A stretch of 64,000 nucleotides of DNA, taken from Plazaster borealis. Taxonomy: Eukaryota; Echinodermata; Asteroidea; Forcipulatida; Labidiasteridae. Below are positions 24,301 through 32,980 of this stretch, piece after piece. Positions within the stretch are counted from its first letter, which is position 1. Each line of letters opens with the position of its first letter. The stretch lies in the NCBI GenBank assembly GCA_021014325.1, contig CM037464.1, positions 6,975,127 through 7,039,126 on the forward strand. The letters are read 5' to 3'. A program made the position numbers and the translations under genes. A model generated the notes under the pieces. It was not told where the DNA came from, ran no database searches, and was given only the letters and a program-made list of their open reading frames with translations.

Positions 24301-27300
24301 CATGTTGTAACGATTCAAGACTAATGCTTGGGGTAGAACAATTGATTTATCAGTAATGTTTTAGTATTTGATAAATTATTCTAATTATTTTGTGCAGTGT
24401 TGGCCGCCCATACTTAATTTCCCAACCCAGGTTGGCAAAACTCTCGGTTGTGACATCGCAAAAGGACCGCCTTAACGATAGAGAGACGGCAATGGTGGCA
24501 AGTTTTTGAAATCGGAGACTTTTAGAACGATAGGTGGCAGCAGACAAACGGGTAAGCTTCCATTGCTTACGTCGTTCTGGACATGCGCACATTTCCAAGA
24601 ACAATGGACTCACCTGGTAAGTCTGCTGTCATCTAGCGTCTCGAAAAGTCTCTAATAATTATTGAATTACCTTGATACGTCATGATGAATCCCTTGTAAT
24701 TAACATTGTTGCCTTCCATGGTGAACCGCACGATGATCTCCTTCTGATCAAAGGTCATGCGCACTGGCTTATTAGCCATGTTGTACGTCTGCCAGGATTC
24801 ACCGCCATTGATCGTGATTTCTAGTTCATAAAAAGGTCAAAATCAACAGCTTGAAACGAGGCTACGGAGTTCTTAAGAGCACTAAAATCAGTTTTATCTT
24901 CTTTTTGTCCCATTTTCCTCCAAGATTCCGTCGGTGAATTTATAGGTTATTATTAAAATGTATACTGAGATTTTGGACTAACGAAGCACAGCGGGCACAG
25001 AAACAGTATAATTACAACAAAGGCCCTTTTCAAAAGCACGGCTTGGGCTTGGGTTTAAGCTAGGGCTTAATTGGTTATTTAGAATATGTGCGCTTTCCTT
25101 ATGGGGCTACAAACGGTTGAACGCAGCCCCAAGCCGAAGTCCAAGCCGAGGACATGCATTTGGAAAAGGGCCCTACTCTCTGTGGTCATTCATTTGATAT
25201 GGTGTGTCCTTGCCGAGAGGTCTAGTGCATTGGACTAAAGTTATGATGGCTTCAGTCAAGGGAGTCTGGGTTCCATTCCCAGTCATGACACGACGCGTGT
25301 GTCCTTTAATTAGGCACTTAACCATAATTTCTTCTCTTAACCAAGGAGTATACATGTAAATGGGAACCTGCGACGGCCGAGATAATAACTAGTGTGTTGG
25401 ATTAACCCCTTTGCGCTATTAATACAAGCAGCTTGGGGTTGTATGCTACTTGGAAAGTTGAGAAAGTTTGAGGAATGGTCTTAGTATGCCTGGTGAACAG
25501 GGACAATAATATATGTGCACTGCACAGGGACAATAATGTATGTGCACTGCAAAAATAACTTTAAGAACCGCGTATAGTATTATTACCCTTATTTTATCAC
25601 TACTTTGTTGTGTCAAGAGAAATACATTCTTCAATAATCATTTCCTTGTCCATTGAAAGTTGTTGAAAGAACTTATTTTTTTGCTTTGCGATAATCTTCT
25701 GCACTTTGAGAAGGATAACTGAAAAATAGGAAGAATTCTTCCTTTAAAAGTGAACATGAGATTTGCAAATTTGTAAAAACCTTGTGTGAACGTGTGTTTG
25801 AAACTCCACAGAATGTTCAACAGATCCTTGACATCCCCTGCTCTCAACTCCACACGTTCGAAAGTAAAGTGTATGCTCAATCACATGTGGTTTTAAAAGT
25901 CCAAGTGCGATAGTCCGTGACAACAATCAAATTATCTCAAAGTCTGAGATAATAGTTTTCATAACTTCAAACCTACCAAGTGCGTCTCTGTCGTCCATCT
26001 CGAACACTGGGAACTGAATGGTGGTATCGCCGTTTTCTGATACGTCCACAATCCATTGGCACGTGCGTTCATCGCGGGGATAGCTACCTGGAAACTCCGG
26101 GGACGTGACAGCACCGAACTTGCTCTTGAATTTGCCGCTGCAGCTCCCTATCACCACTGTGGAGTGGAACGGGCACAATTGTGTTGGTAATTGTTTCAGG
26201 GAAAATACAAAGACAATTAAGAATCAATGATGGGAGATATTTTGGTCCACTCTAAAAACTCTCAAACTTGATCCGGATCCGGATCCATGGGGCCTGACCC
26301 ATTTTTGGGTCAGTATCAAATGGAATCAGTGTCAAAATGACCCCGAAATGGGTCACAATTACGCAGAATTATAGTCAAAATCAAATTGTTTGACCAGTCA
26401 GAAATGGGTCAGGATCCCAGGGACCCGGAAACCGGGTCAATTCTGACCCTGGAGTTGTTAGAGTGTAGGCATACTGTACTCTTTTCCCTCAAGGAAGGGC
26501 GAGGGGAGGGGGAGGGGCACAAGGGGTGCATACTTTTTCCCAGGGCATTTCTGGCCGATGAAAGCTGTAGTCAGGGTTTACATTTTTCTTTCACAAAATA
26601 TAAAAGGACGCAATCACGGGTACGCCCTTTTTTAAGCGCTTTTGTTATGCCGTTTATTTATTTATTTTATTAGATAATCTGAAGGTAAAAACAAGAAGTG
26701 TTGTCTCTGTTTAAATAAAAACATTTAAACATTGAGTAATGTAATACTGCATAAAAGCTTACCAAAATGTAACATTATATTACTGCTTTAAGGTCCAGAT
26801 GTCAATGGAGGGTCGGGGGGCCACCCGGAGGATGTCGCCTCAATTTTGGAGGCACGTTGAAAAATTGTTCCATTCAACCCGGGTTCGCCTCGTTGAATGG
26901 AACATATTAATTTCAACTTTATGAAGTTATTATTTAAGTTGGGAAGGTAGTGCATTCTGCTCTACCAGCCAGGCTCCTAGTGGATGATACCCATGCCTAC
27001 ATCCTTACGGACTGTAAAGGGGGCAACCCTGTTTCAGCCCCGGGAGTAGGTGGCAACGTGCCCCTGTGACAGTTGATTTAGGTCAACAGCCCAAAATCAG
27101 CTAAGTGTAGCCCTCACCTTGAAGTGGCCGTCCGGCCTTGTGAGTTGGGCGATATCTCATCAAAAAGAAAATCACACAATTGCACTAAAAAACATTCATT
27201 ATTAATTGTGTATACTATCTTACCGTCATGAATCGCCAAACTTCCTTCCGCCCCACAGTTCTGTGACCCGGCACCTGTACAGAAGGCACTGCAGTTGTCG

Positions 27301-30300
27301 TTTGGTTCCACGCCAACCGACTCGAAGTCCTCGCCCACAGAGCCGCAGTGACATTGCAGCGGTCTTATACCAACGTACGCGTACCCGTCTGAGCGGCAGA
27401 GTCTGGCGCACTCGTTGATGCTGTGTTTTGCAGGCGTGTGGAGGCGGCCATTGAGAGGAAGGTTCTGTGGATCGTACGTCACACATGCTTTGTAGCCCGG
27501 AACTTAAAACAAATAAATATATGTATATATATATATATGACAAGGATTACTAGACATGAGTATTTAGTTCGTGGACTTCCAAAAGGTAATTTTGAAGTTG
27601 TGTTTCGTTATTGAAACCATCCTTGATGTTTTTTTTTTTTTTTTTTTTTTGAGGAGTCAATCAGTCAGATTCTCAACAACAACGTAAAACCATCTCGTGT
27701 TATTAATGTATTAAAGGTAAAAGGTCATCGTTTTGGTTTTGTCAACGTAATGCTGATTTATAGGCAAAATTATCAAGAAAGGTACAACAAAAGTCACCCG
27801 AAAGTTTCAGCTGAATACGCTGCCTATGAATTTTTAACAAACATGATAGGTCCACTATGGAGGATTCACAATACGCCACCAAGAGTTTGCTCCGAAGCGT
27901 TCGTTTTAAAAGAGGACAGCCGATGTAGAACCCTCGCATTGCACACGAACATTGAGTTCTGCGACGAGAAAAGCATTTTGATCCTTGCGTATAAATAGTT
28001 ACCGTTTTTAAACCACTGTATGGCCCTCAATTCTAGCCTGAGACCTAACTGTAGCCTAAAATCTCGCACCTATGTAGTCCGCACCTAATTATGGCTACAT
28101 TAAGGTACAGGTTTGGGCTACATTTAGCTTCGTGCTACATTTAGGACTTGGTTTACATTTAAAAGCCGAACACACGCACATGAAATTTATAATATGATTA
28201 GCTTTTTTTTCGAAGGTAAACGCCATCATATAAATTAAACAAACATGATAGTTTCTTCGACTACACTGTATAATGTCTTTTGCGAAAATGATGTCGCATC
28301 CTGTGAAAAATGGCGTCTCCGTTGCGAACTCTTGGTGGCGCTCTGTATTGAGTATCGATTTAAATAACTTACTGACGCAGTCAATTTTGACGTCAGTGGC
28401 ATGAGTGCACTGTGTCATATTGCTATGAGCACAGTCTGTTAGTTTTCTCTCGGTCCCTTCACATTTGACCATGGAAATGTGAACTGGTAATGAGCTGTTG
28501 ATCTTTCCCAACGAGTGGCTGCTTTCGGTGAACATAGCGCCCCCACTGGCACCTATAATAATCACAACAGATAAATCACCGGTTATCCTGGTTGCAAGTG
28601 TGACGTACACACGTAACTCCCCTGTGTAAACCACGCCCAGTTTACACTGTTTGGCTCCAACGACTATCACAAGCCAAGGGGAAATGCAATGAACAAAGTC
28701 TTTCTTTAAGAGTGAGGGCTGGTTAAATTCTAAGTCATGGCACATGTTACTTATTTCACTGTTTTCTCCAAAGTGCACTGCCCTGTGACTGGGGATGGAG
28801 GGGGGGGGGGTCAAAGTCCTTGATATCCTAGACTGGACTATTCAATATATCCAAGAGGGAGGCGGGGTCAGGTCCCAGAATTTTTTTTCGGGGGCTACAT
28901 TTTTTCGTACTTCGTGCACAAACGAATAGTGGAGCCATCTGTTCATTGTAGCAGGCTTCCAGTAGTCTTGCTGACAGCCTGTGCTAAGTTATGTTGTTTT
29001 CATCCTCCCTCACCTCGTCAAATTAAACTTAGGGCTTACTGGGGAGCCAGTTACTAGTGGAACCCTTTCCGCATTTTGTGTAATTCCTGGGGTTACTCCC
29101 TGACTTAAAGGTTAAGGAATTCTGCAATAAGCTGTAATATGTCACTACCTACTCTCCAAGCTCGACTGCAACTAAAATGATTACACTTTACCCGAGACAT
29201 AACAAACTGAAGCCTATACAGAACCTGTAAAAATATGCATTCAAAATTATGATCAAGCAAAAGCTTAATAAACATAATTATTTCTGGGACGTATTTAGAG
29301 GTCAAGGGTCATGTGAGTCCACATGTATCAGTACATTCTGATACATTATTTACCCATAGTGTTGTTTCCATCCCCAAACCTGACCGACATTCCGTCTGCA
29401 TTATCTCATTCAAAGTGCATCTCAATTCTCCCATCAAAAACACGATTACGATTGATCCCGATTCTAGCCCTTTTCAATCCTTTCGATATTAAAGCTCACA
29501 CATGAGTTCCCAATCATCCACTGACGAAGCCTGTGGATAGAACCAGGCTAAGGAACGTTGACCGCAGGGAGCTGATCGTTATTTAAAGCAATCGAGCGTA
29601 CAATACAAACAGGTGCATTGAAAAACTTGAACGAACCAATGTATGAATAATTTACCAGAGAATAACCAACCATGTTTTCATTACTTGACATACTCATAAC
29701 ACACCATAGTGTGAACACTGTTGAGAACAATACTGACGTGTATGTGCCAGTAATTATATGCAAAAAGGTGTTTGGGAAATAAACAAAATCTTGTTTCTGG
29801 TATTTTTTTATTTTATTTTTAATCTCGAGGAGCATAATATTTTTTTTCCTCACGTAACCTAACGTAAAACAGAATTTCGGATCTGATTAAAGGAAGCAGT
29901 GTGCATTAATTTATAATTTTTTCACTGGTAATAAATCTGAAAATGGGAAAAAAAAAACCAAGCTAGTTCTTTGACGATGTATTAAAATACCACTTTCTTG
30001 CACATACTTGCATAACTAATATCCCAATTATCAGATTCAGTGAAGACTTTACGGGTAATATTCGCAAGAAATTGACTGGTCCAATCTAACTTAGATCAAA
30101 AAAAGTTTTGAAACAATCAAATAAACAAACCAACCAACAACCTCAACAAACAAACAAACAAACAAACAAACAAACACCCCAACAAACACCCCAACTTACC
30201 CAGCTGTTTACAAACCACATCGGCATCTTTTTTATCCCATTCCTCGTTGCACACTGTACCCCACTTGCCACTGACATACACCTGTAGGAATCCCTGTAAC

Positions 30301-30343
30301 CCGTTGGCTCCTCCCGTCAACTTCACTGATCCTTCCTCAAAGG
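18152..30343 (-). CDS. Gene A: SRCR-WSC-CUB-sushi type I transmembrane receptor (nine exons, 5' exon not found)
   Basis: Nine exons on the minus strand (30200-30343, 28373-28552, 27224-27502, 25977-26156, 24671-24820, 23888-24064, 22527-22580, 21659-21746, 18152-18308) have AG/GT borders and matching phases. They give 1409 nt, that is 468 residues plus a stop, after a codon begun in a missing upstream exon. Rough residue order: SRCR 1-108, WSC 109-201, CUB 202-311, sushi 312-370, linker and helix 371-410, basic stop-transfer, cytoplasmic tail 418-468. All extracellular exons are class 1-1. Signal peptide and start codon are not seen and should lie above 30343. By domain content it is a cell-surface recognition receptor with its N-terminus outside; ligand unknown. 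The WSC-CUB-TM order matches Kremen, but no kringle is present. The next gene downstream (gene B) is a paralogue in the same orientation. SRCR receptors are strongly expanded in echinoderms (established); an immune role here is inference. Confidence 0.9.
18492..18751. mobile_element. TIR element with CTCF-like core, containing a nested TIR element
   Basis: Outer inverted ends CGAGGACGCTAGGTGGCAGT and CTGCTGCCCCTATCGTCTCG. Inside, 18560-18703 is a second inverted-repeat unit (CCGATTTCAAAGAG ... CTTTGTGAAATCG). The outer arm contains CGCTAGGTGGCAG, close to the CTCF core. Last intron of gene A. Confidence 0.55.
18788..19161 (-). mobile_element. TTAA-type MITE, subfamily 1, reversed
   Basis: Reverse orientation copy of the 8375 element with TTAA at both ends, perfect outer TIRs (AGGCATCGTACACGTTTGG) and the CTTCTTGCAAGAAG hairpin. 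It lies in the last intron of gene A, 480 bp upstream of the terminal exon. Confidence 0.85.
19162..20588. other. Gene A last intron, nothing recognised
   Basis: Contains AAC/AAT runs near 19405 and a small GGTGCCACAGTACTGCCCCC segment. No exon with matching phase was found between 18309 and 21658. Confidence 0.4.
20589..20723. mobile_element. GGCTTCGGC foldback element
   Basis: 135 bp with inverted ends: GTGTCCGAATGAAGCGGCTT ... against ... AAGCCGTCAAATCGGACGC. Each arm is a GGCTTCGGCTACGGCT-like run. Confidence 0.7.
21659..21746 (-). CDS. Gene A exon: transmembrane helix and basic stop-transfer
   Basis: 88 nt, phase 1 in and phase 2 out. It translates to LAVMGSLGLIFFMIICGVIC followed by VGRKKKKEG: a strongly hydrophobic helix and a basic inner flank, so a type I topology. 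The acceptor follows a pyrimidine-rich tract ending TATTTAG; an alternative AG six bases downstream would drop two residues. Donor is GTAAGA. Confidence 0.85.
21815..21850 (+). repeat. Single end of the CTCF-core repeat
   Basis: GAGTCTCGGGGACGCTTGGT followed by GGCGGCAGATAAAC matches one arm of the 24514 and 18492 elements; no second arm is seen. Confidence 0.45.
21879..22034. mobile_element. GGCTTCGGC foldback element
   Basis: 156 bp; outer arms GCGTTTACGAA and TTCGTAAACGC, inner arms of repeated GGCTNAGGCTT units and their complement. In the gene A intron between the two TM-coding exons. Confidence 0.7.
22527..22580 (-). CDS. Gene A exon: juxtamembrane linker and start of TM helix
   Basis: Small 54-nt class 1-1 exon with acceptor TTTGCAG and donor GTAAGTG. 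It encodes a short stalk, AGPPGRSLVFTSTYLF, and the first hydrophobic residues of the helix. The split codon with the next exon restores Met. Phase continuity on both sides supports it despite its size. Confidence 0.82.
   Translation of the reverse strand, partial: KPDHLVVPLYSRLLTFS
23461..23690 (+). mobile_element. Internally deleted TTAA-type MITE remnants
   Basis: A short derivative (23461-23659) keeps the GGTAATTGTCAAAGACCAGT end, the AAACCTGTGAAAATTTGGGC block and the ATTACCAAAGGTATA end, but lacks the centre. A second partial end, TTAAAGGTAGGGTCATAC, follows directly. Lies in the gene A intron between the sushi and linker exons. Confidence 0.6.
23888..24064 (-). CDS. Gene A exon: sushi (CCP) domain
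   Basis: 177 nt (59 codons), class 1-1, encoding one sushi domain with the four Cys: TTCDVVKFPNG, RVEVLCDKDY, YASCEEDGTW and KAPECT. The Trp before the last Cys and the PNG turn are present. It sits between CUB and the membrane stalk. No long open frame marks this exon because stops flank it closely. Confidence 0.9.
24514..24653. mobile_element. TIR element with CTCF-like core
   Basis: 140 bp; inverted ends GAGACTTTTAGAACGATAGG and TAGCGTCTCGAAAAGTCTC. The left arm continues into TGGCAGCAGAC, the right arm is its complement. Same family as 18492-18751 and the single end near 21815-21850. In the gene A intron between CUB and sushi exons. Confidence 0.6.
24671..24820 (-). CDS. Gene A exon: C-terminal half of CUB domain
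   Basis: 150 nt, class 1-1. Joined to the previous exon it reads ALEITINGGESW and ends KGFIMTYQG, a typical CUB terminus (F...Y). This half contains no Cys, so the second CUB disulfide (Cys3-Cys4) is absent, as in some other CUB domains. Confidence 0.88.
25021..25174. mobile_element. GGCTTCGGC foldback element
   Basis: Outer arms AGGCCCTTTTCAAAAGCACG and GGAAAAGGGCCCT with inner GGCTTGGGCTTGGG and complementary CCAAGCCGAAGTCCAAGCC. In the intron between the two CUB exons of gene A. Confidence 0.65.
25200..25440 (+). mobile_element. tRNA-headed SINE, divergent
   Basis: A-box-like TTGCCGAGAGGTCTAG and B-box-like GGGTTCCATTCCCAGTC, followed by the family body with CATTGGACTAAAG and ACTTAACCATAATTTC. 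In the intron between the two CUB exons. Confidence 0.5.
25977..26156 (-). CDS. Gene A exon: N-terminal half of CUB domain
   Basis: 180 nt, class 1-1. It begins GSCSGKFKS, followed by the CUB signature SPEFPGSYPRDERTCQWIV. It holds Cys1 and Cys2 of the CUB fold. The exon ends DRDAL plus the first base of a Glu codon that is completed by the next exon. Confidence 0.9.
26248..26465 (+). mobile_element. GACCCGGATCC-type TIR element
   Basis: Outer ends CACTCTAAAAACTC and GAGTTGTTAGAGTG are inverted. The inside shows the ATCCGGATCCGGATCCATGG and GACCCATTTTTGGGTCAG family blocks. It lies in the gene A intron upstream of the first CUB exon. Confidence 0.7.
26868..26903. repeat. Hairpin with TTCGCC loop region
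   Basis: GTTCCATTCAACCCGGGTTC followed by GCCTCGTTGAATGGAAC; a related CATTTCACTCGGCTTCGCCT hairpin-like sequence lies at 2506-2538. Gene A intron between WSC and CUB exons. Confidence 0.5.
26937..27160 (+). mobile_element. SINE body in gene A, 3' of the WSC exon
   Basis: Begins AGTTGGGAAGGTAGTG and ends GGCGATATCTCAT, aligned throughout with the gene B copy at 545-749; the tRNA head is missing. About 60 bp separates it from the WSC exon donor, against about 60 bp in gene B. Confidence 0.65.
27224..27502 (-). CDS. Gene A exon: WSC domain
   Basis: 279 nt (93 codons), class 1-1. The Cys pattern is that of a WSC domain: GYKACVTYD start, INECARLC, a central CHCG, DNCSAFC, then SQNCGAEG near the end. 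WSC domains are extracellular and often bind carbohydrate or protein; the ligand here is unknown. The exon is 25 codons shorter than the gene B WSC exon. Confidence 0.9.
27713..28012 (+). mobile_element. Truncated TTAA-type MITE (GGTAGGGTC family)
   Basis: Starts TTAAAGGTAAAAGGTCATCG and matches the first part of the 40707 element (CAACGTAATGCTGATTTATAGG, TTTCAGCTGAATACG, then diverges). In the gene A intron upstream of the WSC exon. Confidence 0.5.
28373..28552 (-). CDS. Gene A exon: C-terminal half of SRCR domain
   Basis: 180 nt, class 1-1, completing the SRCR domain. It shows VKCEGTERKLTDC and a closing DVKIDC. With the previous exon the domain has six Cys, the group A pattern. The segment after the intron (ASGGAMF) corresponds to the usual GYSGA region. 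Potential N-glycosylation sites are NSS and NMT. Confidence 0.9.
28553..30199. other. Gene A intron within the SRCR domain
   Basis: Intron of 1647 bp inside the SRCR Gly codon. Holds an (AAAC)n run at 30120-30180 next to the donor and a G10 run at 28801. No further exon seen. Confidence 0.6.
30200..30343 (-). CDS. Gene A exon: N-terminal half of SRCR domain
   Basis: 144 nt, phase 1 at both ends. The acceptor is a T-rich tract ending TTTTCAG; the donor is G|GTAAGT. The translation has the SRCR opening GSVKLTGG, then WGTVCNEEWDKKDADVVCK with two conserved Cys and the W..VC..W motif. The intron falls inside the Gly codon after VVCKQL, as in gene B. Confidence 0.92.
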
Positions 30344-30375
30344 CTGAAAACAAAATCAAAAATTCAAAATATATA

Positions 30376-31262
30376 TTAAAGGAACACGTTGCCTTAAAAT
30401 CTCAAGAAATTTTGCTGTTTGGAAGTGTTCCATATCTTTATTAAGAGTTGTTCGTGCAATAACATGCCTTTAATGTGTTATAATTAGTGAATGGTGATTA
30501 AAAAACCCCAAACATTGCCATCTGACCCCGAGATCTGCCCCGCGAAACGTATACGTATTTCCAGCCGTAAATACCACCGTCCATGTAATGGGCAAAATGC
30601 GCGACGAACAGTCGTTACGCTAGTGCCGTAGTCAGTGGCCTGGTAAACCAGTCAGATCTCCTTGCTCTATGGTCAGATGAAAACCGGGTAATAATCTCAT
30701 TTTCTAACTCGCTCGCAACTTGTAAACCGAGCTAAAGCTAGCTCAGTATTGGGTCCAAAATATCCAGCCAGGTATTTGCGGAACGGCCAGCCGCATATTC
30801 AGAATATTAGAACACATGCAGTACATGGAGGAGACAAACTATCACATTTGGTTCACCTCCCTGTACTGCATGTGTTCTAATCGCCGGCTGGCTATATCGG
30901 GCCCAATACTGTGCTAGATTCAGCTCGGTGTTGGATATTTATTGGAATACAATAAACAGATGGTAATCGTAACATTTTTAATAAAATAATTGCTCAGTCG
31001 TAGTTCAACAGCTGCGACTGGAAATAAGACTAATAGAATTTGTCCGCCATTTATGGGAGTCAAAATCTTGACTCCCATAAATGGCGGAGCGTTTTGTTTC
31101 GCGAAAGTGAGCAAAAGCGAAGCATTTCTAAGGCACGTTTGTGTGGATAATTATATTCTACTTTTTAAACATCTTTCCGACCGTGCTCATTATACATCAA
31201 ACGCTTGTTATAGCCCAAAAGCGCCCAACAGCGCCCAACCCAAAGGCAACGTGTCCCTTTAA
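30376..31262 (+). mobile_element. 887-bp TTAA-type element with nested palindromes
   Basis: TTAA at both ends, TIRs AGGAACACGTTGCCTT and AAGGCAACGTGTCCCT. Inside are a foldback of about 185 bp (30733-30917; arms include AACACATGCAGTACATGGAG) and a separate perfect hairpin at 31043-31088 with 21-bp arms (TCCGCCATTTATGGGAGTCAA). No ORF of note. Confidence 0.75.
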
Positions 31263-31471
31263 GATACAACACAATATCGTACACCCAGCTAATTTATAGA
31301 TGATGTGATTGTGCCTTTGATGATACAAGTATTGAACACACAGTCAGAGTATGTCATGAGAAAGATATTGGGGTAATAAAGAGCCATCGTAGATTTAAAA
31401 TAAAGGTTCGATAACTAGCAATTGTTATTCCAGCTAATATTTTTCAAATAACAAAATTAGCTTGCATTGCC

Positions 31472-32046
31472 CTATACACCAATCCAGGCGCGCAAGTGCT
31501 GGGCGCCGCCATGGGCGCCGCGCGCCACTGCTGCGGTGTACTTGTGCCTAATTTTGTGCACAAAGACACGAGAAAATCGTTTCCCTTTTCACTTTTTATG
31601 GAAATTTAATGTCTTCCTCGACAATCTATGAAATTTCTCTGACATGGCTGCATGATATGACGATTTACTACATTCTTGATAATTTTTTTAAATTAAGCAC
31701 AGAGTAAAATACTGAAATTCTGACAAAATACTCTGCCGATGTCGACTATTATGCAGTTTCCGCGTCTTTTCCCCCTAACTCACCTAAGACAAGCACCGTT
31801 TTCAAGATGATTCGGTTTCTATTTAGTTGCAAATAATCTGTGGTCAGTGATCTACATTAGTATATCATGATGTCCTGGAAAGGAAATCGTGTAAGTCGTT
31901 GAGAAAAACATTTAATTTCCATAAAGAGTGAAAGGGAACATGATTTCCTCATGTCTTTGTGCACAAAACTAGGCACATGTACACCGCAGCAGTGGCGCGC
32001 GGTGCTCAACACTTGCGCGCCCGGTGCGCGTCGGATTGGTCTATAG
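31472..32046 (+). mobile_element. 575-bp MITE with long terminal inverted repeats, left copy
   Basis: Begins CTATACACCAATCC and GGCGCGCAAGTG; its last ~140 bp are an imperfect reverse complement of its first ~140 bp (GCGCGCCACTGCTGCGGTGT and TTTTGTGCACAAAGAC recur inverted). No coding capacity. A near-identical copy in opposite orientation lies at 32981-33554. Confidence 0.8.
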
Positions 32047-32181
32047 ACCCATTGCATATGACGTCACACTCTCAAAAAGGAGGCAGATCATTGGACGACA
32101 GCTGTTCTCTGTGCGTAAACACGTGCGCGTGACCTCAGCGTATCTGTAGCGTTTCGCGTTATGCAAGGGGGACCTATTGAT

Positions 32182-32817
32182 CAGCAGAAACGGAATTAAC
32201 ACCAGCTGGAAAAAGTGTAAATACTTAGGCTCCCTACTGGACACTGAGGAGGACATCACCAGAAGGAAAGTGCTTTCGATGGTATCCTTCAACAAATTTC
32301 GAAGTGTTTTCAACAGCAAGTCGATCTCCCATGCAACGAAACTCAAAACATTCCGCGCATTCATAGCATCCATATTTTTATACAACAGTGAATTATGGAC
32401 ACTAACCAAGTCACTAGAACAGAAAATAGACGCCTTTCACAGGAGGCTCCTGCGTTCAATCCTCGGCCTTCAGTGGCCCAAAAAGGTGTCAAACAAAGTG
32501 CTCTATGAAAAAACCAACGAGAAACCTTGGAGTGTCATAATCGCCAAAAGACGCCTGAGATGGACAGGCCATCTCCTGAGACTACCTGATGAAACACCAG
32601 CCAAGCAAGCGCTTATGGAGTGTTTACGTCATCACAAACTGCCAAGGGGCGGTCAAAGAACAACATGGCTGAAAAGAATAAATGAAGACCTGAAAGCCAC
32701 GGACCTGAACATCAAGAACCGACATACCTGGCACTTGGCAGCTGATAGAGAACAGTGGAGGATACTTACAGAGTGCGCAATGTCAGACGCACTTGACGAA
32801 AGCGCTTAGATGAGATG
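32182..32817 (+). mobile_element. RTE-like LINE, 5'-truncated insertion (reverse transcriptase C-terminus)
   Basis: An open frame of about 210 codons ends at 32809. It matches the C-terminal part of RTE/endonuclease-reverse transcriptase polyproteins: CKYLGSLLDTEEDITRRK, FRAFIASIFLYNSELWTLTK, RRLLRSILGLQW and RRLRWTGHLLRLPDETPA. The catalytic RT core is missing. The insert is bounded by identical 17-bp copies of AAGGGGGACCTATTGAT (32165-32181 and 32818-32834), a target-site duplication. The element ends eight bases after the stop codon with GATGAGATG-like sequence, as in RTE elements with very short 3' UTRs. The intact frame and identical duplication suggest a fairly recent event. Confidence 0.85.
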
Positions 32818-32834
32818 AAGGGGGACCTATTGAT

Positions 32835-32980
32835 TTCTATAGACCCCGGAACGCGCCTCCGATAATGCGCGTCATTTTGGGTGTCAAAACTCTCTTTTGT
32901 GCATGTTTGTATACGATTTTGACACACAAAATGACACCCAAGATAGGTGCAGTGAGTACGCTGCGCGTTGTGCAATGGGT
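32835..32980. repeat. Hairpin-bearing spacer between LINE and right MITE
   Basis: Contains an inverted pair, GTCATTTTGGGTGTCAAAA at 32871 and TTTTGACACACAAAATGACA at 32917, separated by about 27 bases. It looks like a remnant of another foldback element. No ORF. Confidence 0.5.
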
